Assembly: GCA_017450065.1 (NCBI GenBank)
Contig: JAFSYI010000044.1
Coordinates: 1-34,214, forward strand
DNA from: Lachnospiraceae bacterium
Lineage (GTDB): Bacteria > Bacillota > Clostridia > Lachnospirales > Lachnospiraceae
Direction: 5' to 3'
Length of the DNA: 34,214 bases
Shown here: positions 1-8,375 of the stretch, piece by piece
Numbering within the stretch: the first letter of the stretch is position 1
How the letters are laid out: every line of letters starts with the position of its first letter
Notes under the pieces: generated by a model
What the model was told of the DNA's origin: nothing
Databases searched by the model: none
The model's input: the letters and a program-made list of their open reading frames with translations, nothing else
Position numbers and translations under genes: made by a program

Positions 1-18
1 TGGACTTATTCGATGAAT

Positions 19-99
19 GCTTGCCCGAGTGTACATGGCTGAAAACGCAGGCGTAGCGGGCTACGTCGAGGCTTTCAGATATGTGCAATCGGGTTAAGC
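19..99. repeat. Long imperfect palindrome (hairpin of about 35-bp arms)
   Basis: Inner paired blocks are CTGAAA (39-44) with TTTCAG (73-78) and GTAGC (53-57) with GCTAC (60-64) around a 2-nt tip. Outer blocks GCTTG-CCCGAGTGTACAT (19-36) and ATATGTGCAATCGGGTTAAGC (79-99) are imperfectly complementary. An internal mismatch bubble lies at 45-52 and 65-72. There is no U-tract, so it is not a classical terminator. It could be a REP-like element or the hairpin end of an element continuing left of the window. The symmetry is seen; the identity is unknown. Confidence 0.5.
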
Positions 100-177
100 A
101 GGCGAGAATACGGTCCAGGTATTTAAGAATCGTTATACTAGGTGTTATGAACAGCTACATAATATCAAAAAACAACG

Positions 178-186
178 ATTATATCA
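178..186 (-). promoter_or_regulatory. Possible extended -10 promoter facing left
   Basis: The minus strand reads TGATATAAT, an extended -10 box, just after the stop codon of the small membrane protein gene. I see no good -35 hexamer at 16-18 nt. If active, it would transcribe the palindrome at 19-99 and whatever lies left of the window. It may be a chance match. Confidence 0.25.
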
Positions 187-191
187 AGTTC

Positions 192-755
192 TCAATCCAC
201 GCACCGAAGCCCGAAGGATATCCACATCCACCTTGTCTGTACGCCATGACTGTCTGTAAGCCTGATCACCTGCTTATCCTCCATCTCCATGTCCGAGGCC
301 TCCATTCCTATATCGGATGCCATCCAGATCGGGCGGAATATCTCCCTTGCGGGTTCATAATCATAAATATAGATATGCTGGCGGAAAACCGGCGGATCAA
401 ACCGTACCCAGAAGGGCCGGTGGTCACCGTATCTTCCGATATTGAAATTAAGCAAAATAAGCTCCTTCATCCCATCCCTGTCTATATCCGTATAAATCGC
501 ATTCTGAACCCGGCAGAACAGAGGGGTTTCGAAGATATGTTCACCATCCTTAAATGCGCTGACACTACGGTTCTTAAGCACTATCTCATCGGGTTCATCC
601 TCTGTTTCTCCTGATATCACCGCATCATGCCATAGAGCAGATCCGGGAAGGAATACACCTGCGTAATACAGCAGCGCAAAAACAGCGGCAGCTATCGCTG
701 CCACTGTCATTACCCTTATTCCTGTCCTTCTTTTTTCTTTAATAATTCCATTCAT
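192..755 (-). CDS. Small membrane-anchored hypothetical protein
   Basis: This is a 187-residue protein I cannot name. It has a basic N-terminus (KEKRR), one hydrophobic segment at about residues 15-36 and an extracytoplasmic remainder. The stretch DIDRDGMKELIL (residues about 91-102) resembles the DxDxDG calcium-binding loop common in VCBS/FG-GAP-type proteins, where the phrase usually sits in a beta-propeller blade; only one such loop is visible here. The ATG at 755 lies inside the end of the DUF3160 gene (17-bp overlap), so the two are probably co-transcribed and translationally coupled. It is the last gene of the larE-sufC-sufB run. A role at the cell envelope is inference. Confidence 0.7.
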   Translation of the reverse strand: MNGIIKEKRRTGIRVMTVAAIAAAVFALLYYAGVFLPGSALWHDAVISGETEDEPDEIVLKNRSVSAFKDGEHIFETPLFCRVQNAIYTDIDRDGMKELILLNFNIGRYGDHRPFWVRFDPPVFRQHIYIYDYEPAREIFRPIWMASDIGMEASDMEMEDKQVIRLTDSHGVQTRWMWISFGLRCVD

Positions 756-3297
756 ACTGTGCTCTGTAGCTCTGTGTCCACTCAGGCTGCTTTATGCTCT
801 CATCAGGTTTAAAATCGTATCCGCTCACAGGCCATATACCAAGCTTCTGGCGCCACTGCTCATCAGTCAGCCTGTCACTTAACGGCCACTTAAATTCGTA
901 GAAGCTGTATACCGCACCCGTACATACCTTTATCTTTCCGGCAATCGGACATACAACATATATCTCGCCCACCTCACCGGTTCCGAGTTCCAATACACTT
1001 CCGTTTGGATCGGTGGCAACATCGGCCACTATAGCACCGGGATGCTCGTCGGATCTGGGATATTCATTCTCTTCATCTCTTGTGGCATCCGCCCAGATGT
1101 GCTCTATATCGCCGCCGTAATCCCTGATAAAATCATACTCCTCTTCTGTAAGCGTCTCATCGCGGAGCTCCTTCTCCGATATCGTCACAAGCATCTTAGC
1201 CATTTCAGCCATTTTATTCAGATTATCCTTGTCATCCTTTGCAAGAAGTCCGTATTTCTTAAGACCTGTGGCAGTATTTTCGGCCAGCTTCGCAAATCTT
1301 GAATAAACTACCGGTTCGGGCTCTGCATATCCGCGGTCGTCCACTTCCTCGTCCCAGCCGCCGCCCATCTCTGCCATGGCCTGCTTTGAATACAGTATGG
1401 TATCATGCTTAAGCTCTGCGTAGCTTCCAAGGAATCCTTCAACAGTCCTCTTGTTCCACTCATCAGACTGCATGAACAACGGATATCCCTCTCCCTTGGG
1501 AGTCAGCATGGGGCGAAGGGTATTAAGCCATTGCGCATACAGGCTTGCTGTCCACAGCTCACTGTCTTCTTCTGCCGCAAGCTCATCCTGCAGCTTTTTA
1601 ACATTTTCCGGATAATTCACATATGCTGTGTCACCCTGCTCCTCAAGGATCTTATACGCCGTCTCCGAACCGAGAACGGCAGGAATGTCCAGTGCATCCG
1701 GAAGCATTCTCTTATCACCCTTTTCATTCTCCTCCACACTTCTGTACATAAGATTCTGGAATATGGCCGCATCTATCGAGAACCTCTGTCCCATAAATCT
1801 GAACGAAGGGATCACATTCTCCTCATCGGTCTCAAATACGGGGATGGAATTGATCTTGGGCGGTTCCATATTTACTGTGGCATCATAAAATGCAAAGAAT
1901 CTGTCCTCGTCTCCGATAAGCTCTGCAACATCATCGATCCTTCCGTAAGCAGCATCAACCAAGGGCTTTAATTCATAATAGGTCTCATCATCCGAAGCAC
2001 CCGCGAAGAAGGATGTTACCGTATATATACCCTCCCATCTGTTAAGCGCTTCTCCATCCATTGCAATAGTCATAAGCAGTGCGCTGCGCATATGCTTCTC
2101 TTCTCGCTGCTCAAAGCCGCGTCTGCCATACCACATCATGCATCGGAAGTATTTTTCAAGATCCTCATCTCCGACATAATAGCCTCTGGGCTTATACTGG
2201 GAATAATCTTCAAAATCTCCGAAAACCGGCGAAACGGACACTGCTCCGTCGTCTATAAGGTCAAGCTCTGCCTCAACATTCTCCCTTGCCGGCTTCGGGA
2301 TATCCACATCCTCATCAAGCAGGGAGCCTGCGACAGCAAAGAACTCAACATTCATAAGAGCCGCATCTTCCCACTCGGAGCCCTTAAGAGCTTCATACTG
2401 CTCAAGCGATCTGTCATACATTATCTCGGTAAGATCCTCAACCTCGTCCAGCAGATCCTCCTTCTCCAGCTTCTTTAGAAGATATGAAAAATATACATGA
2501 TATGTATGCATCATTGAATCCACCGTAATGAAATTGGGCGTCTGTCCGTATCTGTTTCCTTCATATATGTCATAGAACTCAAAGCCGCGTTCATCCATTA
2601 CGACAAACAGGTTTTTTGCAAGCTTTGCCTTTGCTTTGTCAGGCAGATACTCTATGTCAGCCTGATTGTATATATTACTCAGATCGGGCTTAACGGCATA
2701 ATCCGCAACCGACGGCACAAGATCCTTGTCATAATAGTCTTCCGCTTCACTGTCTATGATCGACGGCCGCTCCAGCTTCTCTACATTAAGCTCTCTGTCG
2801 GAAGAAGCAGCTGCAGCCTCGTTTTCATTTCCTTCCTCCGTTTCAACGGCATCTGCAACACCCCGGTCTTCGGTATCTTTATCCGCCTCCTGTATACTTT
2901 CAGCACTTTCTGCCGGTCTTACACTATTTCTGTAACTCTTAACAATTACCGCCGTGCATACTATGCCGGCAAAAATGACCGCTGCGGCTGACAGTGCTAT
3001 CACAAGCGGAAGTACCCACTTCTTATCTCCGCCTGATGTACTGCCCCCTCCGGGATTACTCATCGGGTATACCACGGCATTTCCTGACACAGTATCAGCC
3101 GGCTTCTTTACATACGGTGTTTCGTCAGCTGCCTGTTCTGCTTCCGGCTGCGCAGAAGACGGTTCCACGTCTGCCGGTGTCACGGAAGCCGGGCCTTCAC
3201 TCGCATCCACCTGTGCCGATTCCGTAAGATCCGCACCGCATTCACCGCAGTATTTGGCATCCTTTTCATTTTCATGATTACATTTAGGACAAATCAT
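739..3297 (-). CDS. Zinc-ribbon, single-pass membrane DUF3160 protein
   Basis: An 852-residue protein starts with a zinc ribbon (C3, C6, C17, C20), followed by an acidic Ser/Pro/Glu linker, a transmembrane helix at about 95-119, a second acidic linker to about 190, and a large domain from about 205 to the end. The segment TPNFITVDSMMHTYHVYF and following text match DUF3160 as I know it; the function of that family is not established. The topology implies an intracellular zinc ribbon and an extracellular DUF3160 domain, a plan also seen in other Firmicutes zinc-ribbon membrane proteins. The ATG has a strong ribosome site (GGGAGGG). It lies 70 bp after sufB and overlaps the next small gene. Assignment to DUF3160 is recognition by eye. 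Confidence 0.8.
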   Translation of the reverse strand: MICPKCNHENEKDAKYCGECGADLTESAQVDASEGPASVTPADVEPSSAQPEAEQAADETPYVKKPADTVSGNAVVYPMSNPGGGSTSGGDKKWVLPLVIALSAAAVIFAGIVCTAVIVKSYRNSVRPAESAESIQEADKDTEDRGVADAVETEEGNENEAAAASSDRELNVEKLERPSIIDSEAEDYYDKDLVPSVADYAVKPDLSNIYNQADIEYLPDKAKAKLAKNLFVVMDERGFEFYDIYEGNRYGQTPNFITVDSMMHTYHVYFSYLLKKLEKEDLLDEVEDLTEIMYDRSLEQYEALKGSEWEDAALMNVEFFAVAGSLLDEDVDIPKPARENVEAELDLIDDGAVSVSPVFGDFEDYSQYKPRGYYVGDEDLEKYFRCMMWYGRRGFEQREEKHMRSALLMTIAMDGEALNRWEGIYTVTSFFAGASDDETYYELKPLVDAAYGRIDDVAELIGDEDRFFAFYDATVNMEPPKINSIPVFETDEENVIPSFRFMGQRFSIDAAIFQNLMYRSVEENEKGDKRMLPDALDIPAVLGSETAYKILEEQGDTAYVNYPENVKKLQDELAAEEDSELWTASLYAQWLNTLRPMLTPKGEGYPLFMQSDEWNKRTVEGFLGSYAELKHDTILYSKQAMAEMGGGWDEEVDDRGYAEPEPVVYSRFAKLAENTATGLKKYGLLAKDDKDNLNKMAEMAKMLVTISEKELRDETLTEEEYDFIRDYGGDIEHIWADATRDEENEYPRSDEHPGAIVADVATDPNGSVLELGTGEVGEIYVVCPIAGKIKVCTGAVYSFYEFKWPLSDRLTDEQWRQKLGIWPVSGYDFKPDESIKQPEWTQSYRAQYEWNY

Positions 3298-3367
3298 AAT
3301 AGCCCTCCCTTCTGTAATATATTATTTAACTGTAAATATATGATCTATTATAACTACCGGACCGGAA

Positions 3368-4294
3368 CTATTTCAGAAATCCGTTTATGATCTGCTCAAC
3401 AGCCTCTTCCTCGGTAAGTCCCAGCGTCATCAGCTTTATAAGCTGGTCTCCCGCGATCTTTCCTATTGCAGCTTCATGCACAAGAGCCGCATCGACGTTA
3501 TTGGCTTCAAGCCCCGGAACAGCCAGGATCTTACCCTCATCCATGATGATCGCATCGCATTCCGTATGTCCTGAGCATGCCGCATTACCCGTAAGGACCG
3601 CATCGAACTTCTGCCAGGATGTATCCCTTGCCACGGACCTTGACACGACATCGGCATGTGAGCCTTCACCGTTCATCTCTACCTTATAAATGCTTACAGC
3701 CTTCTGGTCACCATGGGTCATCAGTCTCTCACGTACCACAAGCCCGGCGCCTTCCTTAAGCTCCGCCTTCGTTGTTCTTGTAGTATCATCAACTCCCTTG
3801 ATCTGGACCATTTCCATCTCGGCAGTGCTGTTCTCCTCAAGATAGACCTCTGTTACGGGATTAAGTATTCGTTTTCCCTTACCGTCGCCGGAACCGTAGT
3901 GCTTCTCCACATACTTAACCCTGGCACCCTTCCCGACAAAAAAACGGTGTATCCCGTCATGCTGCGAATCCTGATTGCCGCAGTTGTCTATTCCGCAGCC
4001 GGCTACTATAACGACATCCGAATCTTCACCTATGTAAAAATCATTATATACGGTTTCACTCAGTCCGCTCTGTGTCATCACGACCGGGATATGGACGCTT
4101 TCATTCCTGGTGCCCGGCTTAATCTTTATCGTAAGTCCCTGCCCGTCCTCACGCGGTATTATCTCTATATTCTCGGTCGAGGCTCTTCCTGCGGACACTC
4201 CGTTAGCACGTATATTATATGCTCCCTCCGGAACCTCATGGAGATCCGCAACCTCTCTTAATATTCTTTTTTGTATTTCATCCATCTGAAGCAT
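3368..4294 (-). CDS. sufB: SufB/SufD-family scaffold of a minimal SUF system
   Basis: A 308-residue protein of the SufBD core family (PF01458), which forms the beta-helix scaffold for Fe-S cluster assembly with the ATPase SufC. It is much shorter than canonical SufB (about 470 residues) because it lacks most of the N-terminal region. This matches the short SufB of two-gene SufBC systems in anaerobes and archaea. The C-terminal part keeps the conserved SGHTECDAIIMD and HEAAIGKI segments; C231-type and H residues there are candidate cluster ligands. The ATG at 4294 has GGAGG 9 nt upstream. It lies 21 bp after sufC. No sufS, sufU or sufD is in the window, so the sulfur donor is not evident unless LarE or sulfide serves. 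Confidence 0.88.
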   Translation of the reverse strand: MLQMDEIQKRILREVADLHEVPEGAYNIRANGVSAGRASTENIEIIPREDGQGLTIKIKPGTRNESVHIPVVMTQSGLSETVYNDFYIGEDSDVVIVAGCGIDNCGNQDSQHDGIHRFFVGKGARVKYVEKHYGSGDGKGKRILNPVTEVYLEENSTAEMEMVQIKGVDDTTRTTKAELKEGAGLVVRERLMTHGDQKAVSIYKVEMNGEGSHADVVSRSVARDTSWQKFDAVLTGNAACSGHTECDAIIMDEGKILAVPGLEANNVDAALVHEAAIGKIAGDQLIKLMTLGLTEEEAVEQIINGFLK

Positions 4295-4315
4295 CGGTCC
4301 ATACCTCCGGTTTTA

Positions 4316-5095
4316 TCATATTGGAGCGCCTGTCGAACATGGTTCGGGTGCCAGATCAATGGCCTTCTCTCCTACGCCGTTACAATCCCTGACCGCCGAA
4401 TCCGTGCTCATAAGCTGAGGCATCAGTTCATCCCTGGTACCCTTGTTTATAAGCCTGCCGTCTTTTATAACCATTATCTCATCAGCTATGTTAAGTATTC
4501 TTTCCTGATGCGAGATTATAAGGATTGAGCTCTCTTTGATATGCTTACGCATACCTTCAAAGACCTCGATGAGATTCTTAAAGCTCCACAGATCTATTCC
4601 CGCTTCAGGTTCGTCAAACACCGAAATCCTCGGAGATCTGGCAAGCACGGTAGCGATCTCGATCCTCTTAAGCTCTCCGCCGGAAAGACTTGAATTAACC
4701 TCTCTCTTTATATAATCCCTGGCACACAGTCCTACAGCCGACAGATAACTGCAGGCATCGGCTACCGATATGCTCTTTCCGGTCGCAAGCCTTATAAGGT
4801 CGAATACCTCTATCCCCTTGAACCTTACCGGCTGCTGGAACGCAAAGCCTATACCCTTCTTTGCCCTTTCGGTTATCGACATGCCGGTTATATCTTCACC
4901 GTCCAGGAGAATCTTCCCGGAAATTGGTTTTTCTATTCCCGCTATAAGCCTTGCAAGGGTTGACTTGCCGCCTCCGTTCGGGCCGGTTATCACAATAAGC
5001 TTTCCGTCGGGAACCGTAAAGCTCACATCCCGGATTATCTCTTTTTTTCCTTTATCATCATCTACTCCAAAGGAAATATTTTTCAGTTCGATCAT
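4316..5095 (-). CDS. sufC: SufC-like ABC ATPase
   Basis: A 259-residue soluble ABC ATPase partner of the adjacent SufB. Visible motifs are Walker A GPNGGGKST (38-46), a Q-loop at Q87/Q88, the signature LSGGELKR (137-144), Walker B ISVFDEPEAGID (157-168) with the catalytic Glu, and the switch histidine in ISHQ (about 196). The D-loop AGIDLWSF is characteristic of SufC-type ATPases. There are no membrane domains. A C-terminal tail of about 40 residues after the nucleotide-binding core, with two cysteines, is unusual for SufC. The ATG at 5095 has GAGG upstream. It is co-directional with larE (gap about 53 bp) and sufB (gap 21 bp). Confidence 0.9.
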   Translation of the reverse strand: MIELKNISFGVDDDKGKKEIIRDVSFTVPDGKLIVITGPNGGGKSTLARLIAGIEKPISGKILLDGEDITGMSITERAKKGIGFAFQQPVRFKGIEVFDLIRLATGKSISVADACSYLSAVGLCARDYIKREVNSSLSGGELKRIEIATVLARSPRISVFDEPEAGIDLWSFKNLIEVFEGMRKHIKESSILIISHQERILNIADEIMVIKDGRLINKGTRDELMPQLMSTDSAVRDCNGVGEKAIDLAPEPCSTGAPI

Positions 5096-5148
5096 TATTT
5101 ATACCTCGTTATATAGTATATAAAAATATCGGTCGGCGCGATGCTGAA

Positions 5149-5964
5149 TCATACCTCCGGTATGATCGCGCCTCCCTCATCCATGCTTCCGCTTCGGAAG
5201 CCGAGTATGTCAAGCGTTACATATGTATACCCAAGGCGCCTGAAGTTCTCATACACAGATGACCTCACATCATCCTTCATAAAGTATTCCATGTCCTCAG
5301 GCATCAGCTCTATCCTTGCAATATCGCCATGGGAACGAACCCTCAGCTGCCTGAATCCCATATCCAGCAGCAGCTGTTCCGCCTTATCCACGCGTTTCAG
5401 CTTCGGCTCGGTTATCTCCTCTCCGTATGGGAATCTCGTAAACAGACATGCAAACGAAGGCTTGTCAAAGGTCGGAAGATTAAGCTCCTTTGACATAACC
5501 TCAATCTCCTCTCTCGTGATCCCAAGCTCCATGTACGGACTGATGATTCCAAGTTCCTTAAGTGCTCTCAGCCCCGGACGGTATGTGTTGAAATCATCGG
5601 CATTCGAACCCTCTGCAAGCTGCTTATATCCCTCTTCGGATGCTGCTGTCAGGAATTTACTGTAGATATGTTTCTTACATATGTAACACCGTTCTTTGGG
5701 ATTGCCCGACAGCTCCGACAGCTCCAGCACATGGGTTGTTATCACCCTGTGTTTAACCCCCAGATAACCGCAGTACTCCTTTGCCGATATAAGCTCACGA
5801 TCCGGTACCGATCCTGTATCGGCAGTAAGCGCAAGCACCCTTCCGTCAAGAGCCTCCGCGGCAGCAAACAGAAGCAGGGTGGAATCCACTCCTCCCGAAT
5901 AAGCCACGGCCATACTGTCATATTGCTTTATGTAATTTTTAAGCTCTTCGTACCTGTCCGCCAT
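5149..5964 (-). CDS. larE: LarE-type ATP-dependent sulfur transferase (PP-loop)
   Basis: A 271-residue protein of the TIGR00268/LarE family. LarE adenylates and sulfurates the pyridinium carboxylates in synthesis of the nickel-pincer cofactor of lactate racemase. The PP-loop SGGVDSTLL is at residues 23-31. Three cysteines stand out: RCYICK (C93, C96) and KPSFACL (C173). C173 is at the position of the sacrificial cysteine; the extra CxxC fits LarE variants reported to carry an Fe-S cluster and act catalytically. I chose ATG 5964 because GAGGG lies 5 nt upstream. An upstream in-frame ATG at 6003 has no ribosome site and falls inside a terminator hairpin. No larA, larB or larC is nearby; the neighbours are sufC and sufB. 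Confidence 0.85.
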   Translation of the reverse strand: MADRYEELKNYIKQYDSMAVAYSGGVDSTLLLFAAAEALDGRVLALTADTGSVPDRELISAKEYCGYLGVKHRVITTHVLELSELSGNPKERCYICKKHIYSKFLTAASEEGYKQLAEGSNADDFNTYRPGLRALKELGIISPYMELGITREEIEVMSKELNLPTFDKPSFACLFTRFPYGEEITEPKLKRVDKAEQLLLDMGFRQLRVRSHGDIARIELMPEDMEYFMKDDVRSSVYENFRRLGYTYVTLDILGFRSGSMDEGGAIIPEV

Positions 5965-5977
5965 ATGTCCCTCTTGC

Positions 5978-6019
5978 AAAAACGCTCCCCGCCATACAAT
6001 CATGTTGAACGGAGAGCGT
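5978..6019 (-). terminator. Intrinsic terminator between fliW and larE
   Basis: The minus strand forms a 10-bp GC-rich stem (ACGCTCTCCG at 6019-6010 with CGGGGAGCGT at 5991-5982, one G-U pair). The loop is 18 nt and is followed by U5 (5982-5978). It ends 13 nt before the larE ATG, so it can end the fliW transcript or act as an attenuator for larE-sufCB. Confidence 0.75.
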
Positions 6020-6050
6020 CGATCATCTTTGCTGTATTATGTTCCTGTTG

Positions 6051-6497
6051 TCAGTCCTTCTTAAGCTTTTCATAAATAGGATACTTAACATCATATTCCT
6101 CATTGCCCACAACAGACTGCACGCCCTTATTCGTATCCATATTTATTATAAGCGGAGCATTAAGATTTACCGTCATCCTGGTCACATCCGAAGGTATTGT
6201 CATCGTAACCAGTACAAGCGCATTCTCTTCCGTTAATCCGCCGATCGTGTTCTCTATGTTTTCGGTGAACTTCGGCGAATAACCGGGCTCAACCATCAGC
6301 GCCGGAACTACAGGCATTCCGAAAGCAGGTTCGTCTATCGAAACAAGAAAGTTAAATCCACCTGCGGTGTTCTTCTCATTATCATAAATGAGAGCGAATT
6401 TCTTAAGCTCCGGAAATCCGAGTATACCCTCCGGAAATTCAATGATCTTGCTGTCGTCGATCTCAACCTTGCCAAATAACTTACTTGTAAACTCCAT
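6051..6497 (-). CDS. fliW: Flagellar assembly factor FliW
   Basis: A 148-residue protein of the FliW family. FliW binds flagellin and, when flagellin is exported, is freed to bind CsrA and relieve repression of flagellin translation. The opening FGKVEIDDSKIIEFPEGILGFP is diagnostic, and the central FLVSIDEPAFGMPVV plus the conserved LNAPLIIN segment agree with the family; the length is usual. The ATG at 6497 has a strong AAAGGAG site. A csrA gene normally sits directly downstream, but here a terminator and larE follow. The gene implies a motile host. Confidence 0.92.
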   Translation of the reverse strand: MEFTSKLFGKVEIDDSKIIEFPEGILGFPELKKFALIYDNEKNTAGGFNFLVSIDEPAFGMPVVPALMVEPGYSPKFTENIENTIGGLTEENALVLVTMTIPSDVTRMTVNLNAPLIINMDTNKGVQSVVGNEEYDVKYPIYEKLKKD

Positions 6498-6606
6498 AAC
6501 CTTCTCCTTTCATCCCATACCAATATATAACTATACAGAACGTACCGAACCCTTATCCCACCGGTTCCGGAATGTTCGTCCACTGTAACCCCTGTCTGAC
6601 GGCCGG

Positions 6607-7248
6607 CTATGATACCGTTGAATACCCGAAACCGTTGCAGATGGCATCTACCGGCACACCTGCCTTGCACAGAGGACAGTTGTCCATCGAATAGCTCATG
6701 TAATCCGTAAGATCTCTTGTCGAGTATAAAGAACGGATCTGCACACCCTCAACCTGAGACGCAACCGAATAAATAGACGAAATACCCACTACCTGACCAC
6801 CGTAGAACTTAACCGAGCTCACTGCACTCCTTAATGTATCACCGGTGGTAGCGGTATCGATTATTACAAGTACCTTCTTGCCGCGTATCATATGCTGATT
6901 GTTTTCACGGAACATCATCTGGCCTCCGGCATTGTACTCAGGCTTGGTAATATACATCGTCTGATGTCTGTTGGCCGAGATGATACCTGCCTTTGTAAGC
7001 TTGTTGGCAAGATACGAACCGACAACCTCCATTCCGTTAAGACACAGTATGGTGTCTATTATCTCGGAGGAAAGATACATATCCGCCATTTCCTCACCTG
7101 TCGCCCTTGCTTCGCGCTGACGTGACTTCATGTCGGTCAGATCCATGTAATAATTTACATGCGAATTGGGTGTAATGAAATGCCCCGGTACATAGCGGAG
7201 CACAACGTCCTTGTTTTTTGCGTAGTCAATCTTCTTGTAATCCTGCAT
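6607..7248 (-). CDS. Type I phosphoribosyltransferase (orotate PRTase-like)
   Basis: A 213-residue PRT-fold protein. The PRPP-binding loop is VLVIIDTATTGDTLRS (126-141), where the two acidic residues of the canonical loop are reduced to I-D. A hydrophobic flanking strand and the GGQVVG segment follow. A CPLC pair (C191, C194) near the C-terminus is typical of a clostridial group often labelled orotate phosphoribosyltransferase, though true PyrE proteins lack it. The substrate is therefore not certain. No pyrimidine genes are nearby. The ATG at 7248 has AAGGGGG upstream. It is expressed from its own promoter region (7336-7396) and precedes fliW by about 110 bp. Confidence 0.75.
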   Translation of the reverse strand: MQDYKKIDYAKNKDVVLRYVPGHFITPNSHVNYYMDLTDMKSRQREARATGEEMADMYLSSEIIDTILCLNGMEVVGSYLANKLTKAGIISANRHQTMYITKPEYNAGGQMMFRENNQHMIRGKKVLVIIDTATTGDTLRSAVSSVKFYGGQVVGISSIYSVASQVEGVQIRSLYSTRDLTDYMSYSMDNCPLCKAGVPVDAICNGFGYSTVS

Positions 7249-7335
7249 AAGACCCCCTTGTAGATAGAAAAATTTGCATCAGATATCTGTCACACAAAAG
7301 CAGCGAATTCAGACACCTTCCTACTCACAATTCTG

Positions 7336-7344
7336 ATTATATCA
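7336..7344 (-). promoter_or_regulatory. Extended -10 promoter for the PRTase gene
   Basis: The minus strand reads TGATATAAT (7344-7336), a perfect TATAAT with the extended TG. The best -35 is weak (TTGTGC at 19 nt). A start of transcription near 7329 would give a leader of about 80 nt before ATG 7248. Confidence 0.6.
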
Positions 7345-7367
7345 CATTTTGCACACATTTGCACAAA

Positions 7368-7396
7368 TTTTTAAATATTTTCTGACTTTTTGTCAA
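7368..7396 (-). promoter_or_regulatory. Second possible sigma-A promoter
   Basis: A perfect TTGACA (7396-7391) lies 17 nt from TAAAAA (7373-7368) on the minus strand. The -10 box is only a partial match. It would be a tandem promoter upstream of the extended -10 box. Confidence 0.4.
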
Positions 7397-7463
7397 ATCA
7401 TGACGTCTACGGCACCAAATATCCTTCCCTCTATCCCTATGCTCCTTCTATCCCTTCCGTTTC

Positions 7464-8375
7464 TTATGCTCCTCCCTCTTCATCGGTTACTTCAGTTACA
7501 TGATCCGCCTGCTCGGTATCCTGACCATCCCCGTGCAACACGCCCATGACAACAAAGCGGCCGTTCTCTTCCTGATAGGAACAGGTGACAAGTGTGATGA
7601 ACTTATCGCCGTAATGCGCTTCCACGCCGGTGTCATATATCGATTTATCCTTAAATTCATCCATCGTCCTGTTGAAATCATCTTCATCGGCATAGTCGAT
7701 AAAATCATAAAAGCGGAAATCCTTCTCATCCTCATAGTATACCCTGTCGTAGAAAGCATATATGATGTCATACATTCTTTCTTCTTTGAGAGTATCAAAC
7801 CGTATAACCGGATGAGCCTTGTAATAATTCTTGTCCTCGTAGTCAGTAAGCGTCCCAAACATGGTACCGTTCTTCATGTTATGACCGTATATTATTATAT
7901 TATCGCTGGCAGGCTCAGGACTGCATGCGGCATCTATGAACGGAAGGCCGCTGCTGCTTTTCTTATCGTTTATGTCACGCTCGAGATATTTCTCGGGATC
8001 CTCGGGCGAATACATTACCGGATTATCTATCTTGGTTCCTTCTATATTCAGGTAACCTGCGAAATCCGGATTCTCCCTATGCATGTTCTCATAAACGGCA
8101 AACCTCGAATTCTCTGCCATGGCATCCTCTTCATCAAGGCTTGCCTGTAAGAGCGGCGGCACATATTCGGTGATCGTACTTGACTGCCCCTCTTCATCGA
8201 AGCCCCTGCTGAAGATATCGCCGTCCGATTCACTTTCGGCAGGAGTCCCTCTGCCGGTAAATGAACATGCAACTGCAGTTAATACCACTGCCGGAACGGC
8301 AAGCAGCAGTATTACCTTCTTATAACGCCTTATAGCTGTACCATTTTTTCGTGAACTTTTCTTTCCCTTTACCAT
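7464..8375 (-). CDS. srtB: Class B sortase
   Basis: A 303-residue membrane-anchored transpeptidase that links surface proteins to the cell wall or to each other. An N-terminal basic stretch and hydrophobic anchor (about residues 19-38) are followed by an acidic linker and the sortase fold. Catalytic residues are His165 in IIYGHNM, Cys265 in LVTCSY and Arg273 in GRFVV. The large helical insertion between the His and Cys strands and the GTMFGTL phrase indicate class B. ATG 8375 is chosen over an upstream TTG (8414); GGGGAG lies 13 nt upstream, a long but usable spacing. The start lies 56 bp inside the adhesin gene, which suggests translational coupling and that the adhesin is the substrate. Confidence 0.9.
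   Translation of the reverse strand: MVKGKKSSRKNGTAIRRYKKVILLLAVPAVVLTAVACSFTGRGTPAESESDGDIFSRGFDEEGQSSTITEYVPPLLQASLDEEDAMAENSRFAVYENMHRENPDFAGYLNIEGTKIDNPVMYSPEDPEKYLERDINDKKSSSGLPFIDAACSPEPASDNIIIYGHNMKNGTMFGTLTDYEDKNYYKAHPVIRFDTLKEERMYDIIYAFYDRVYYEDEKDFRFYDFIDYADEDDFNRTMDEFKDKSIYDTGVEAHYGDKFITLVTCSYQEENGRFVVMGVLHGDGQDTEQADHVTEVTDEEGGA

Noticed and set aside
3-56. Short open stretch (18 codons) that could be the tail of a gene entering from the left
   Set aside because: Too short to recognise and it overlaps the palindrome; equally likely chance.
5965-6003. Upstream ATG at 6003 for larE
   Set aside because: No ribosome site, and the segment lies within the terminator hairpin.
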